Positions 29,267 to 38,061 of a stretch of 52,922 bases of DNA are shown here, piece by piece (the stretch's first letter is position 1; the number at the start of each line of letters is the position of its first letter). Source of the stretch: Nocardia cerradoensis NBRC 101014 (GTDB lineage Bacteria > Actinomycetota > Actinomycetes > Mycobacteriales > Mycobacteriaceae); NCBI RefSeq assembly GCF_000308535.1, contig NZ_BAFW01000001.1, positions 1 to 52,922 of the forward strand, given 5' to 3'. The notes under the pieces were generated by a model. That model was not told the DNA's origin, ran no database searches, and saw only the letters and a program-made list of their open reading frames with translations. Made by a program: the position numbers and the translations under genes.

Positions 29267-29752
29267 TCATTCCGCGCGGACGACGACCCCGTCGTGATCG
29301 CTGTAGAGCATCTCGCCCGGAACGAAGGTGACGCCGCCGAATTCGACCGGCACATCGCGTTCGCCGGATCCGGTCTGCGTGCTCTTGCGCGGATTGGTGC
29401 CCAGCGCCTTGATGCCGATGGGCAGGGTGCGCAGAATCGCCGAATCGCGCACGCCGCCGTTGACGACGACGCCGGACCAGCCGTTGTCGACGCCGCGTCC
29501 GGCGATCACGTCACCGACGAGGGCGGTGTGGATGCTCGCGCCGCCGTCGACGACCAGCACACGTCCTTCACCGGGTTCGCTGAGAGTCTGCTTGACCAAC
29601 AGATTGTCCTGGAAGCAGCGAATGGTGACGATGCGCCCGCTGAACACCGGATTGCCGCCGAACTGCGTGAATTGCGTATCGCAGCTACGAATCTCGGGGC
29701 CGATCTCATCGGCGAGGTCGGCGGTTGCCACTAGGTTTGCTGAATCGGTCAC
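29267..29752 (-). CDS. rraA: RraA-family protein (regulator of RNase E / HMG-oxaloacetate aldolase type)
   Basis: 161 residues from the GTG at 29752. The RraA fold signatures are [28 protein letters not shown], then [20 protein letters not shown] and [12 protein letters not shown]. The G-x20-R-D motif of class II pyruvate aldolases is present. Members are annotated either as RNase E inhibitors or as 4-hydroxy-4-methyl-2-oxoglutarate aldolases; sequence alone does not separate these. It converges with the S4 gene. Confidence 0.92.
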   Translation of the reverse strand: MTDSANLVATADLADEIGPEIRSCDTQFTQFGGNPVFSGRIVTIRCFQDNLLVKQTLSEPGEGRVLVVDGGASIHTALVGDVIAGRGVDNGWSGVVVNGGVRDSAILRTLPIGIKALGTNPRKSTQTGSGERDVPVEFGGVTFVPGEMLYSDHDGVVVRAE

Positions 29753-29824
29753 GAAATAAGCTTGCCATGCGGGCGACGATCGGATCCTGAGACCTTCCCG
29801 CCGCCTGCCGCGGCCCGGCCCGGT

Positions 29825-30283
29825 TCAGCTGTCGAGGGTGCGCTGATACTCCGCGATCTTGGTCGTCAGATTGTGGGTGGTGTGCTTGACCGACAGCTTC
29901 ACGAACGGCTCGATGGTCTTGCCCAGCACCTTGCCCGCGAGCCCGCCCGGCACCCGGTATTCGACGATGGCGTCCACCGTGCAGTCGCGGTCGCCGCGGG
30001 GATGGAACAGGAAGGTCGATTCGATCTCGAAGCCGGTCACGGCCTTCACCGCGATCGCGACGTTCTTCTCCCAGCGCACGATCTGCAGCCGGGAGGTCAG
30101 CGAGGCGGGGCCCAGTTTGATCTCGGTGTCGAACGTCGCGCCCAGCCCGGCCACCTGATCGGTGATCGGGCGGAAGGAATGGACCTCGGTGACGAATTCC
30201 GGCAGATGGCGATAGTCGTTGACGTAGTCGAACGCGGTCTCGGCCGGCGCGGCGCAATCGGCCACGATCTTCACTGCGGTCAT
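29825..30283 (-). CDS. SRPBCC-family (START-like) protein
   Basis: 152 residues. The START-like fold is seen from VKIVADCAAPAETAFDYVND through the beta strands to a C-terminal helix (LGKTIEPFVKLSVKHTTHNL). Such proteins bind hydrophobic ligands such as lipids or polyketides. It sits 72 bases upstream of rraA on the same strand. The specific ligand is unknown. Confidence 0.85.
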   Translation of the reverse strand: MTAVKIVADCAAPAETAFDYVNDYRHLPEFVTEVHSFRPITDQVAGLGATFDTEIKLGPASLTSRLQIVRWEKNVAIAVKAVTGFEIESTFLFHPRGDRDCTVDAIVEYRVPGGLAGKVLGKTIEPFVKLSVKHTTHNLTTKIAEYQRTLDS

Positions 30284-30374
30284 GAGAGTAACCGTAACGT
30301 GTTGCAGTCCGGCCCGGACCGGATGTAATTGCTATCACTCCAGTTCGCAGGGCCTATCCGGCCCGGGCTCGGAC

Positions 30375-31316
30375 TCAGGCCGTCACCGACAAGGTCGCCG
30401 CCAAGCCGAACACCGCCGCCATCACCACCACCTCGATCAGTGCCCGGCGCAACGAGTCGTCCGCACTCATCCGATGGTCGGTGGCCACCGGAACCCAGCT
30501 GCGCCGCCACCACCAGCCGAGCCCGAGCAGCGCGAGGACCATGACCGTCTTCGCGAGCAGGATGCGGCCGTACCCGGTGTCGACCAGCGCGACCGGATCA
30601 CCGACGCGGACCAGCCCGTTGACCACGCCGGTCACCGTCACCGCCGCCACCGCGGGCAGCGCCCAGCCCGAATAGCGCGGCAGGATCACCGCCCATTCAC
30701 CGCGGGTGCGCACCACCAGCGCCAACGCCAGCAGCAGACCGAACCAGGCGGCCGCGGCGAGAGCGTGCACCGCGGCCAGGACCGAGCCCAGCGTCTGCTG
30801 CGACATATGGCCCGTGATCGGCCGCAGCACCAGGGTCACCGCGGCGAAGACCAGCACCAGATCGGCGCTCGCGCGGTCCGGTCGCCGGAAGGCCAGCGTG
30901 CTGTAGCAGGCGACCGCCGCGGTGCCGATCAGTACGGCGATGCCGATCTGGCCGCCGCTGACATGCGCGACGTAGTCGCCGAAATCGGCGGCGCGCAACC
31001 GGCTCAGCGGGACCCCGACCACCTCGGCGGCCTCGGTGGACAGCAGCACGAATTCCGCGACCGTCCAGAGCGCGCCGAACACGGCCAGCAGCCGCCACGC
31101 GGGCCGCAGCCGGTCGTGCAGGCGCGGCAGCGCCGCCAGGCCGAGAACCGTGGCGCCCAGCCCGTCGGCCAGGGTGCGCACCGGCGCCTCGGCCTGGACC
31201 GGATCGGGTGCGGCGAGCGCCCATCCGGCGGCGACACCGACGAGGGCGGCCGGGACGACCAGCAGCAGTGCGTAACGCAGTGCGGTCGATCTGTTGCCGG
31301 CCGTCCCAGGCCTCAT
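30375..31316 (-). CDS. copD: CopD-family copper-resistance membrane protein
   Basis: 313 residues from the ATG at 31316, which overlaps the copC stop as ATGA. It has about eight membrane helices. The CopD domain region includes VAHVSGGQIGIAVLIGTAAV, THMSQ-like GHMSQQTLGSVLAAVHALAA and AWFGLLLALALVVRTRGEWA. CopD is an inner-membrane copper importer or handler that works with periplasmic CopC. Last gene of the leftward ycnI-copC-copD set. Confidence 0.9.
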   Translation of the reverse strand: MRPGTAGNRSTALRYALLLVVPAALVGVAAGWALAAPDPVQAEAPVRTLADGLGATVLGLAALPRLHDRLRPAWRLLAVFGALWTVAEFVLLSTEAAEVVGVPLSRLRAADFGDYVAHVSGGQIGIAVLIGTAAVACYSTLAFRRPDRASADLVLVFAAVTLVLRPITGHMSQQTLGSVLAAVHALAAAAWFGLLLALALVVRTRGEWAVILPRYSGWALPAVAAVTVTGVVNGLVRVGDPVALVDTGYGRILLAKTVMVLALLGLGWWWRRSWVPVATDHRMSADDSLRRALIEVVVMAAVFGLAATLSVTA

Positions 31317-31867
31317 GGTTTGCCGCCGCTGCCCGGCCGTCGGGAGCGACCGCCGAACAGCGCGAACGCCAACCCACCGCCGAACAGGACGACCGCGGCC
31401 ACGATGAACACCCACAGCGGTACGCCACCGGAATCACCGTCGCCACCCGAGCTGCTCTTGGCGTCGGCCTTGGCCCCCGGTGTCCCGTGACCGGGCGTGG
31501 TCAGCTCGAAGGTACGGGTGCCGCTGACCGGATGGCCGTCGGCGGAGGTGACCCGGTACGCCATCGTGTAGGTGCCGGCCGGGCCGAGGTCACCGACCTC
31601 GACGCTGACGGTCGGCCCGTCCACCACCGGTTTGCCCTTCGACCACAGATTCCCGTCCGGGCCGACGACGGTCAGCGACGGGAAGCTCGGCTGCAGATTC
31701 TCGTTGAAGGTGATGCTGACCCGCGCCGGGCCGGTCGCGAGTTTCGCGCCGTCGGCGGGGTCGGTGGATACCACCGTCGAATGCGCGGCGGCGGGGCCGG
31801 CGACCGCGATCGTCGCTCCGCTCAGCGCCAGCGCCCCGACCAGGGCGAACAGTATGCGGCGCATCAT
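31313..31867 (-). CDS. copC: CopC-domain copper-binding protein with C-terminal membrane anchor
   Basis: 184 residues. A signal peptide (MMRRILFALVGALALSGATI) ends at PAAA-HSTVVSTDPADG, so the mature protein begins with His, the first Cu(II) ligand of CopC. The partner site is SADGHPVSG. The beta-sandwich (about 28-125) is followed by a Ser/Gly/Asp linker and a membrane helix (VPLWVFIVAAVVLFGGGLAF). It overlaps ycnI and copD by 4 bases each, so the three are tightly coupled. Confidence 0.93.
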   Translation of the reverse strand: MMRRILFALVGALALSGATIAVAGPAAAHSTVVSTDPADGAKLATGPARVSITFNENLQPSFPSLTVVGPDGNLWSKGKPVVDGPTVSVEVGDLGPAGTYTMAYRVTSADGHPVSGTRTFELTTPGHGTPGAKADAKSSSGGDGDSGGVPLWVFIVAAVVLFGGGLAFALFGGRSRRPGSGGKP

Positions 31868-32520
31868 GCGCGCCGGCTCCGGATCAGGCTGCCGAGTCCG
31901 AGCGCGGCGCCGAGGGCACCGAGCACCAGTCCGATACCGCCCAGCCAGCGCGCGGTGTTGTCGGAATCGGACTCGTCATTGTCGGTCTCGCTCGACATGC
32001 CGGCCGCGTGGTCGTGCTCGGATCCGGCGGCCGCCAGCGTGACGCTCGGCGCGGGGTGCTCGGGTTCGTCGCCGCCGGCGGGCATGGGTTCGTTCCAGTT
32101 GACGACCTTGCCGTCGCTGTAGGTCTGGGTGGCCGGGAAGCTGATCTTGTCCTGCTTCGGCAGCGGACCGACCGCGAGGGCGAAGCGCTGGAACTGTTCG
32201 GGGGTGATGCCGGGATTACCCGGGTTCGCGGTCCAGGTCACGGAGGTGAACTGGTTCTTGTCGTTCTTCTCGGTCTTGGCGGTCCAGCCCGCGACGGGTT
32301 CGGTGCGGGCCGCGGACAGCTGTGGCAGCGCGACGGTCAGCTTGGTGGTGGACGCCGTCGCCGATTCGGTCGGCACGCGGAAGGTGATGACGGCGTAACC
32401 GCCCTGGGCCGCGCCGGGCGCGTCGGCGGTGACGTGGGCGGCCGCGGTGCCGGAGGCGAGCAGGGCGAGACCTGCGGCGGCGCCGGTCGCGACCAGGGCG
32501 CGCGACAGTGAGGTGGACAT
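31864..32520 (-). CDS. YcnI-family (DUF1775) copper-associated protein
   Basis: 218 residues from the ATG at 32520. The signal peptide ends at TAAA-HVTADAPGAAQGG, which leaves an N-terminal His, the family's copper ligand; a conserved Trp region (VAGWTAKTEKND) is present. The domain covers about residues 30-165. An acidic linker with His (GSEHDHAAGMSSETDNDESD) and a C-terminal helix (WLGGIGLVLGALGAALGLGS) follow. YcnI proteins bind Cu(II) with a single-His brace and accompany CopC/CopD. First of three overlapping genes. Confidence 0.92.
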   Translation of the reverse strand: MSTSLSRALVATGAAAGLALLASGTAAAHVTADAPGAAQGGYAVITFRVPTESATASTTKLTVALPQLSAARTEPVAGWTAKTEKNDKNQFTSVTWTANPGNPGITPEQFQRFALAVGPLPKQDKISFPATQTYSDGKVVNWNEPMPAGGDEPEHPAPSVTLAAAGSEHDHAAGMSSETDNDESDSDNTARWLGGIGLVLGALGAALGLGSLIRSRRA

Positions 32521-32593
32521 GATTGAGCTCACGATGGGTGACTTTCTCGGTACTCGGCGATATGCCGGGGAATTGCCTGTGGTCGGGGGCGGT

Positions 32594-33199
32594 TCAGGCG
32601 AGTACCGGTGGTGCGCGGGAGCCGAGGGCACCGGCGCGCCATTGCTGCCACGCCGGCCGCGCGGCGGTCCGCCACCGGGGGGTGGTGATATCCACCGGCG
32701 GCAGCGGCCGGGTCGTGACGGCCCGGACCGAGTGGGAGACAGCGGCATACAGATGTTCCACGGCCACGATGAGCGCGGCACAGGCCACGGTCGCGAGCGT
32801 GTGCGCCAGCATCATCCAGCTGCTCGGGAAGATCGACGTCAGGCCGGAATGACCGCTCCCGCACGATGTTTCACCCGGCTCGTGGGCGGGCAGCAGACTC
32901 AGCGCGATATGCGAAGCCGCCTGTCCGCCACCGAGTGCCGCCGCCACGCCGGCTCGGCGCCACGCACCGCCGGCGGGCGGCAGCATCGAGGCGAAGGTTC
33001 CGGCGACCGCCGCGCTCAGCAGGAGCAGCGCCGCCGTCGCCGAGCCGGGATAGCCGCCGCCGGCCCAGCCGTGCGCGGCCGCGGCGAGGACCACCACCGC
33101 CATACCGACCAGGCCGCCCCGGAGCCCATCGATGCCCGGCCGCCGGACCGCTCGCCGGTGCGGCGGGGATCCGGTGGCGGTCCGGGCACGATGCAGCAT
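32594..33199 (-). CDS. Membrane protein upstream of the copper set, function unknown
   Basis: 201 residues with four or five hydrophobic segments (GLVGMAVVVLAAAAHGWAGG, ATAALLLLSAAVAGTFASML and MLAHTLATVACAALIVAVEH). A loop with Cys and His (PGETSCGSGHSG) might bind metal. I recognise no family. It lies 73 bases upstream of ycnI and 14 bases after the DUF6474 gene on the same strand, so co-transcription with the copper genes is likely. Confidence 0.7.
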   Translation of the reverse strand: MLHRARTATGSPPHRRAVRRPGIDGLRGGLVGMAVVVLAAAAHGWAGGGYPGSATAALLLLSAAVAGTFASMLPPAGGAWRRAGVAAALGGGQAASHIALSLLPAHEPGETSCGSGHSGLTSIFPSSWMMLAHTLATVACAALIVAVEHLYAAVSHSVRAVTTRPLPPVDITTPRWRTAARPAWQQWRAGALGSRAPPVLA

Positions 33200-33213
33200 G
33201 ACGAAACGGTCGG

Positions 33214-33855
33214 TCAGTGCACGCCGAGGCGCGCGAGGATATCGGCTTCGACGCCGGAGAGTTCGTGCGAGATGGAGTTGTGCACCGCCCGGCGGCGTGG
33301 CGCGGGCATCTGCTCGGCGGTGCGCACGGCCGCGGACAGGCTGGCGAGCCGGTCGCGGGTGGCGGCCACGAACTTCTGCGTCTCGCCGCTCTTGTCGCCG
33401 GAGTTCTCGATACCGGCCAGGGTCGATTCGACACCGGTGATCCGGGCCTGCAGGCGGGCGCCGTGACCGGTGAAGTTGCCGAGGTCACCGAGGCCGATAC
33501 CCAGCCGGTGGGCGCGGCGGGTGTCGATCTGGCCCCGGACGAAGGTGGCGGCCCGGTAGGCCAGCGGCGCCAGCACCGGCACCAGCACCCGCGCCACGCC
33601 CAGATACTTCTTCACCTGGCTCGCGGTGAGCAGTTCCCGGTCGGCCCGTTCGGCGGTCTTGAGGGCGGCCTTCTCCTCGGCCTTCAATGCCGCGATCTGT
33701 GCCTTCGCCACATCGCGCTGGGTGCGGAGTTCGGCGCGCTGACGTTTGCGTTCGTTGCGGGCGCCGAGTTTGGCCTCCAGCGCGGCCTTGTGCTTGAGGG
33801 CTTTCGCCTCGGCTTTGCGGTCCGCACGCCGCTTGCGCTTGGTGAACAACCCCAT
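33214..33855 (-). CDS. DUF6474-family coiled protein
   Basis: 213 residues from the ATG at 33855, with GGAGGG 6 bases upstream (an in-frame ATG at 33888 is possible but less supported). The first 100 residues are very basic and helical (GLFTKRKRRADRKAEAKALK, rich in Lys/Arg/Ala/Glu). A hydrophobic hinge (VARVLVPVLAPLAYRAATFV) and a further helical domain follow. This matches a family seen widely in Nocardia and relatives with no assigned function. The basic coiled N-terminus suggests nucleic-acid or membrane contact (inference). Confidence 0.8.
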   Translation of the reverse strand: MGLFTKRKRRADRKAEAKALKHKAALEAKLGARNERKRQRAELRTQRDVAKAQIAALKAEEKAALKTAERADRELLTASQVKKYLGVARVLVPVLAPLAYRAATFVRGQIDTRRAHRLGIGLGDLGNFTGHGARLQARITGVESTLAGIENSGDKSGETQKFVAATRDRLASLSAAVRTAEQMPAPRRRAVHNSISHELSGVEADILARLGVH

Positions 33856-34065
33856 CGAAAGCCCTCCGTCACGAAGTTCCGTCATGCTGATATACCCACA
33901 TGCCACACGGTTTGCGCCAACTGTAGCGGGATGCGCACCCGAGGGCGCCGTCGCGGCGGCCGGGGCGCGTGCCGGTCCGGGCTCGCCGGCCGCGTGAGTG
34001 CCGAGGTAGCGGCTCCGCGTACGCCCGGCACGCAGGCGGTTCGCGGGAGTGTCGGAGGTAGGGAC

Positions 34066-34071
34066 CATACT
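34066..34071 (+). promoter_or_regulatory. -10 element of a probable leaderless nuclease-htpG transcript
   Basis: CATACT, one base off TATACT, ends 7 bases before the GTG at 34079. That spacing puts the transcription start on or next to the start codon, as is common in actinobacteria. No clear -35 is needed or seen. Confidence 0.5.
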
Positions 34072-34078
34072 GCTTAGC

Positions 34079-35956
34079 GTGTATTCGGGCAGCGGCGACC
34101 AAGACGGTCGCGAGGAGGACGGCGGAGGCGACGAGCGGCGGGCTGCTGCTCGACGAACCGTCGTGGTGCCCGCCGAAGTGGAACGGGCGCAGCAGGTTTC
34201 GGCCGGCACGGCGAGTGCTCCGGCCGACCCGGCTGATCTGTCGGCGCCCGCCGGGTCCGGCGAGCACCCGCCGCGCATCGCCTATGTCGACGCTCGCGCG
34301 CTGGTCGGCTGCCGGCACCGGCTGCATCTGGATGCGACTCATCCGGAACGGCTGCTGGGGGTGCCGGAGGACGCGGGTGTCAAACAGCGCCGTGACGCCG
34401 CCACCGCGCATCGCTCGAAGGTCCGCGACACGCTCGTCGCCGCCGATCCGCAGGCGTGGGTGATCATCGACCCGGATCAGCACGCGAGCGGCCGCGCCGA
34501 GGACACGCTGCGCGCGTGTTCCGAAGGGGCGCAGCGTATTTGGGGGGCGTTGCTGCCGCAGGAGTCCGATACCGGCCGTCGCGGCGGCTGTGAGATCCTG
34601 CTGCGCGATACCGATCGCGGCGGCTACATCCCGATCATCGTGGTCAACCACAAGGTGACCGATCCGCGCCAGCCGGATCCGGCCGATTTCCATCCCACCA
34701 CCTCGGACCTGTACCGCTGGGATCCGCGTCCCGACCGGCACGTCCGGGTCCGCACCCAACCGCGCGACCAGCAGCGGCTGGCCCACCTCTATCGCATGTT
34801 GCAGCGGCACGGCCTGGCCAGTCCCGCGCTGGTCGGTGGCGCCATCGGCTATCACTTCGACCGGATCCTGGTGCACGATCTGGCCCCGGTGCTCGACGAG
34901 TACGACCGGCGTTATGCCGATCGCATCGCGGTGGTGCGCGGTGAGCTGCCGACCGTTCCGTCCAAGGTGCCGGAATGCCGGCAGTGCCCGTGGTGGACGC
35001 GGGCGCCCAGTGCGGCCGGCGGTGAGCGTCGCGACATCACCGAACCGCCCGCGGTGAGCTGCGAGGGCTGGCTGGCGGCCCACCGCGACGTCAGCCTTGT
35101 CGCTCCCGGCTCGCGGGCCGAACTGCTGCGCCGCCACGGCGTGCAGACCATCGACGACCTGGCCGAGTGGACCGCCGAGGAACCCGAGGACTGGCAGTAC
35201 GAGCCGTTCGCCGAGACGGTCGTGACCGCGCGTGCCTGGATCTCGGGCGCGCCGCTGGTCCGCCGCGTGGACCGGGTGCGGGTCGCCCGGGCCGACGTGG
35301 AGGTCGACGTCGATCTGGAGAGCTATCAGGAGTACGGCGCCTACCTGTGGGGGACCCTGCTCGACGGGGTGTATCGCCCCTTCTTCACCTGGGATCCGCT
35401 GCCCACCGCCGACGAGGCCCGCTCGTTCGCCGAGTTCTGGACCTGGCTGATGGCGGTGCGCGCCGATGCGGCCGCGGCCGGCAAGACGTTCGCCGCCTAC
35501 TGCTACTCGCGCACGGCCGAGGACAAGTGGCTCTACGAATCGGCGCGCCGATTCGCCGGTCGGCCCGGCGTCCCCACCGAGGACGAGGTCCGCGCCTTCG
35601 TCGACAGCCCGCAGTGGGTGGATATGTTCCAGGCGGTGTCGGAGCAGTTCATCTGCCCGAACGGCAAGGGGCTCAAGAAGATCGCCCCGGTCGCCGGATT
35701 CGGCTGGCGCGATCCGGAGGCCGGCGGCGAGGCGTCGATGAGCTGGTATCGCCTGGCGGTCGGGTACGACGGGGCGCCCGATCTGTCGCAGCGCACCCGC
35801 CTGCTGGAGTACAACGAGGACGACGTCCGCGCCACCCAGGTGCTGCGCGAATGGATGGCGCCCGCGCAACCCCGCGCGCACAGTGCCGACGCGCAGGTTC
35901 CCGCGATGACCGACTTTCGCGAGCCACCCGCGGTCCGTCGTAATATCTGCACGTGA
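34079..35956 (+). CDS. TM0106-family RecB-like nuclease
   Basis: 625 residues from the GTG at 34079, chosen for the -10 box 7 bases ahead; GTG at 34049 is an alternative. The N-terminal half is a Cas4/RecB-like nuclease with a first Cys in DARALVGCRHRL and a later cluster ECRQCPWW...SCEG. This is the Cys pattern of the Fe-S clamp in AddB/Cas4 relatives. Catalytic-type acidic and Lys residues lie in IIVVNHKVTD. The C-terminal half is an RNase-H-like domain (VDVDLESYQEYGAYLWGTLL ... LLEYNEDDVRATQVLREWM). Its stop overlaps the htpG start (GTGA). Confidence 0.85.
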   Translation: MYSGSGDQDGREEDGGGDERRAAARRTVVVPAEVERAQQVSAGTASAPADPADLSAPAGSGEHPPRIAYVDARALVGCRHRLHLDATHPERLLGVPEDAGVKQRRDAATAHRSKVRDTLVAADPQAWVIIDPDQHASGRAEDTLRACSEGAQRIWGALLPQESDTGRRGGCEILLRDTDRGGYIPIIVVNHKVTDPRQPDPADFHPTTSDLYRWDPRPDRHVRVRTQPRDQQRLAHLYRMLQRHGLASPALVGGAIGYHFDRILVHDLAPVLDEYDRRYADRIAVVRGELPTVPSKVPECRQCPWWTRAPSAAGGERRDITEPPAVSCEGWLAAHRDVSLVAPGSRAELLRRHGVQTIDDLAEWTAEEPEDWQYEPFAETVVTARAWISGAPLVRRVDRVRVARADVEVDVDLESYQEYGAYLWGTLLDGVYRPFFTWDPLPTADEARSFAEFWTWLMAVRADAAAAGKTFAAYCYSRTAEDKWLYESARRFAGRPGVPTEDEVRAFVDSPQWVDMFQAVSEQFICPNGKGLKKIAPVAGFGWRDPEAGGEASMSWYRLAVGYDGAPDLSQRTRLLEYNEDDVRATQVLREWMAPAQPRAHSADAQVPAMTDFREPPAVRRNICT

Positions 35957-37956
35957 CCGATCACGTCGAACAACTGGAGTTTCAGGCCGAGACCCATCAG
36001 CTTCTGGAACTGATGATCCACTCGGTCTACTCGAACAAGGACACCTTCCTGCGGGAATTGATCTCGAACGCCTCGGACGCGCTGGACAAGCTGCGGCTCG
36101 AGTCGTTCCGGGACAAGGATCTCGAGGTCGACACCTCGGATCTGCATATCGAACTCGAGGTCGACAAGGACGCCCGGGTGCTGACCGTCCGCGACAACGG
36201 CATCGGCATGTCGCGCGCCGAGGTTGTCGATCTCATCGGCACCCTGGCCAAGTCCGGCACCGCCGAGCTGCGCCGCCAGCTGCTGGAGATGAAAGGAGCC
36301 GACGCCAATTCTTCGGGTCGCTCCGCAGGCTCCGCTCCCGCGGACCTCATCGGCCAGTTCGGTATCGGCTTCTACTCGACCTTCATGGTGGCCGACAAGG
36401 TCACGCTGACCACCCGCCGTGCGGGTGAGTCCGAGGGCACCCGCTGGGAGTCCGCGGCCGGCAGCTCGACCTACACCATCGAAACCCTCGACGACGCGCC
36501 CCAGGGCACCGCGGTCTCGCTGCACCTGAAGTCCGCGGACGAGGACGATCACCTCTTCGACTACACGCAGGAGTGGAAGCTCCGCGAGATCGTCAAGAAG
36601 TACTCGGACTTCATCTCCTGGCCCATCCGGATGCAGGTGGAGCGCACCGTCACCGAGGGTGAGGGTGAGGAGAAGACCGAGAAGACCATCCTCGAGGAGC
36701 AGACCCTCAATTCGCAGAAGGCGCTGTGGACGCGCCCGCGCAGCGACGTCTCCGACGAGGAGTACAAGGAGTTCTACAAGCACGTCTCGCACGCCTGGGA
36801 CGATCCGCTGGAGATCATCCCGCTCAAGGCCGAGGGCACGTTCGAATATCAGGCGCTGCTGTTCATTCCCTCGCACGCGCCGTTCGATCTGTTCATGCGC
36901 GAGCACAAGCGCGGCGTGCAGCTCTACGTGCGCCGGGTGTTCATCATGGACAACTGCGAAGAGCTGATGCCGGAGTATCTGCGCTTCGTCAAGGGCGTGG
37001 TGGACGCACAGGATCTGTCGCTGAACGTCTCGCGCGAGATTCTGCAGCAGGACCGGCAGATCCAGATGATCCGCAAGCGCCTGGTCCGCAAGGTGCTGTC
37101 GACGATCAAGGATCTGCAGAGCGCCGAATCGGCCGAATCCGGTTCCGACGAGGCCACCGCGAAAGAGTCGAAGTACCAGACCTTCTGGAACGAATTCGGC
37201 CGAGTTCTCAAGGAGGGCTTGCTCTCCGACTTCGACAACCGCGAAACCATCCTGCAGGTCTCGTCTTTCGCCTCGACGCACTCGGATTCCGAGCCGACCA
37301 CGCTCGCGCAGTACGTGGAGCGCATGGCCGAGGGCCAGGACAAGATCTACTACATGACCGGTGAATCCCGGCAGCAGATCGAGAATTCGCCGCATATGGA
37401 GGCCTTCAAGGCCAAGGGCCTCGAGGTGCTGATCCTCACCGACCCGGTCGACGAGATGTGGGTCGGCTCGGTGCCGGACTTCGACGGCAAGCCGTTCCAG
37501 TCGATCGCCAAGGGCGAGGTGGATCTGGAGACCGAGGAGGAGAAGAAGGCCTCCGAACAGCTGCGCGAACAGCGGGAGAAGGATTTCGGCGATGTGCTGA
37601 AGTGGTTGCAGGAGACGCTGAGCGACAGCGTCAAGGAGGTCCGCCTGTCCTCCCGCCTGACCACCTCCCCGGCCTGTGTCGTCGGTGATGTCTTCGACTT
37701 CACCCCGCAGTTGGAGCGCATGTACCGCGCCTCCGGCCAAGCGCTCCCGGAATCCAAGCGGATTCTGGAACTCAACCCGGAGCACCCCCTGGTCACCGGG
37801 TTGCGCGATGCCTACGCCAAGGACAAGGAGTCCGAGGATCTGCAGGCAACGGCCGAATTGCTCTACGGCACAGCGGTGCTGGCCGAAGGCGGGGAACTGA
37901 AAGACCCGGCCCACTTCGCCCGGGTCCTGGCAGACCGCCTCACCAAGACCTTCTGA
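35953..37956 (+). CDS. htpG: Hsp90-family chaperone HtpG
   Basis: 667 residues from the GTG at 35953. The N-terminal GHKL ATPase domain has LRELISNASDALDKLR, VRDNGIGMSRAEV and GQFGIGFYSTFMVADKV. The middle domain includes RVFIMDNCEELMPEYLRFVK and VVDAQDLSLNVSREILQQDR. The C-terminal dimerisation domain is complete. The short Ser/Gly/Ala stretch at residues about 117-131 (NSSGRSAGSAPAD) lies in the ATP-lid segment. HtpG is an ATP-driven chaperone for stress-damaged clients. It is translationally coupled to the nuclease and ends at a terminator. Confidence 0.98.
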   Translation: MTDHVEQLEFQAETHQLLELMIHSVYSNKDTFLRELISNASDALDKLRLESFRDKDLEVDTSDLHIELEVDKDARVLTVRDNGIGMSRAEVVDLIGTLAKSGTAELRRQLLEMKGADANSSGRSAGSAPADLIGQFGIGFYSTFMVADKVTLTTRRAGESEGTRWESAAGSSTYTIETLDDAPQGTAVSLHLKSADEDDHLFDYTQEWKLREIVKKYSDFISWPIRMQVERTVTEGEGEEKTEKTILEEQTLNSQKALWTRPRSDVSDEEYKEFYKHVSHAWDDPLEIIPLKAEGTFEYQALLFIPSHAPFDLFMREHKRGVQLYVRRVFIMDNCEELMPEYLRFVKGVVDAQDLSLNVSREILQQDRQIQMIRKRLVRKVLSTIKDLQSAESAESGSDEATAKESKYQTFWNEFGRVLKEGLLSDFDNRETILQVSSFASTHSDSEPTTLAQYVERMAEGQDKIYYMTGESRQQIENSPHMEAFKAKGLEVLILTDPVDEMWVGSVPDFDGKPFQSIAKGEVDLETEEEKKASEQLREQREKDFGDVLKWLQETLSDSVKEVRLSSRLTTSPACVVGDVFDFTPQLERMYRASGQALPESKRILELNPEHPLVTGLRDAYAKDKESEDLQATAELLYGTAVLAEGGELKDPAHFARVLADRLTKTF

Positions 37957-37973
37957 CCACGACAACCGAAACA

Positions 37974-38008
37974 CCGAGGCCCGCAAGGAATTTCCTTGCG
38001 GGCCTCGG
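37974..38008. terminator. Bidirectional hairpin terminator between htpG and the lipase gene
   Basis: A 15-bp stem CCGAGGCCCGCAAGG/CCTTGCGGGCCTCGG around AATTT, 17 bases after htpG and 53 bases beyond the convergent lipase stop. No long T-tract on either side. Confidence 0.85.
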
Positions 38009-38061
38009 CGCGCGGGCCTCTCCGTGCGTGCCGCGGAATGCGGGCCGCCGTCGGCGGCGCA

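Noticed and set aside
35533..37986. 817-codon minus-strand frame opposite htpG
   Set aside because: Antisense shadow of a well-supported Hsp90 gene; its repeats of Leu/Gly/Asp have no family motif.
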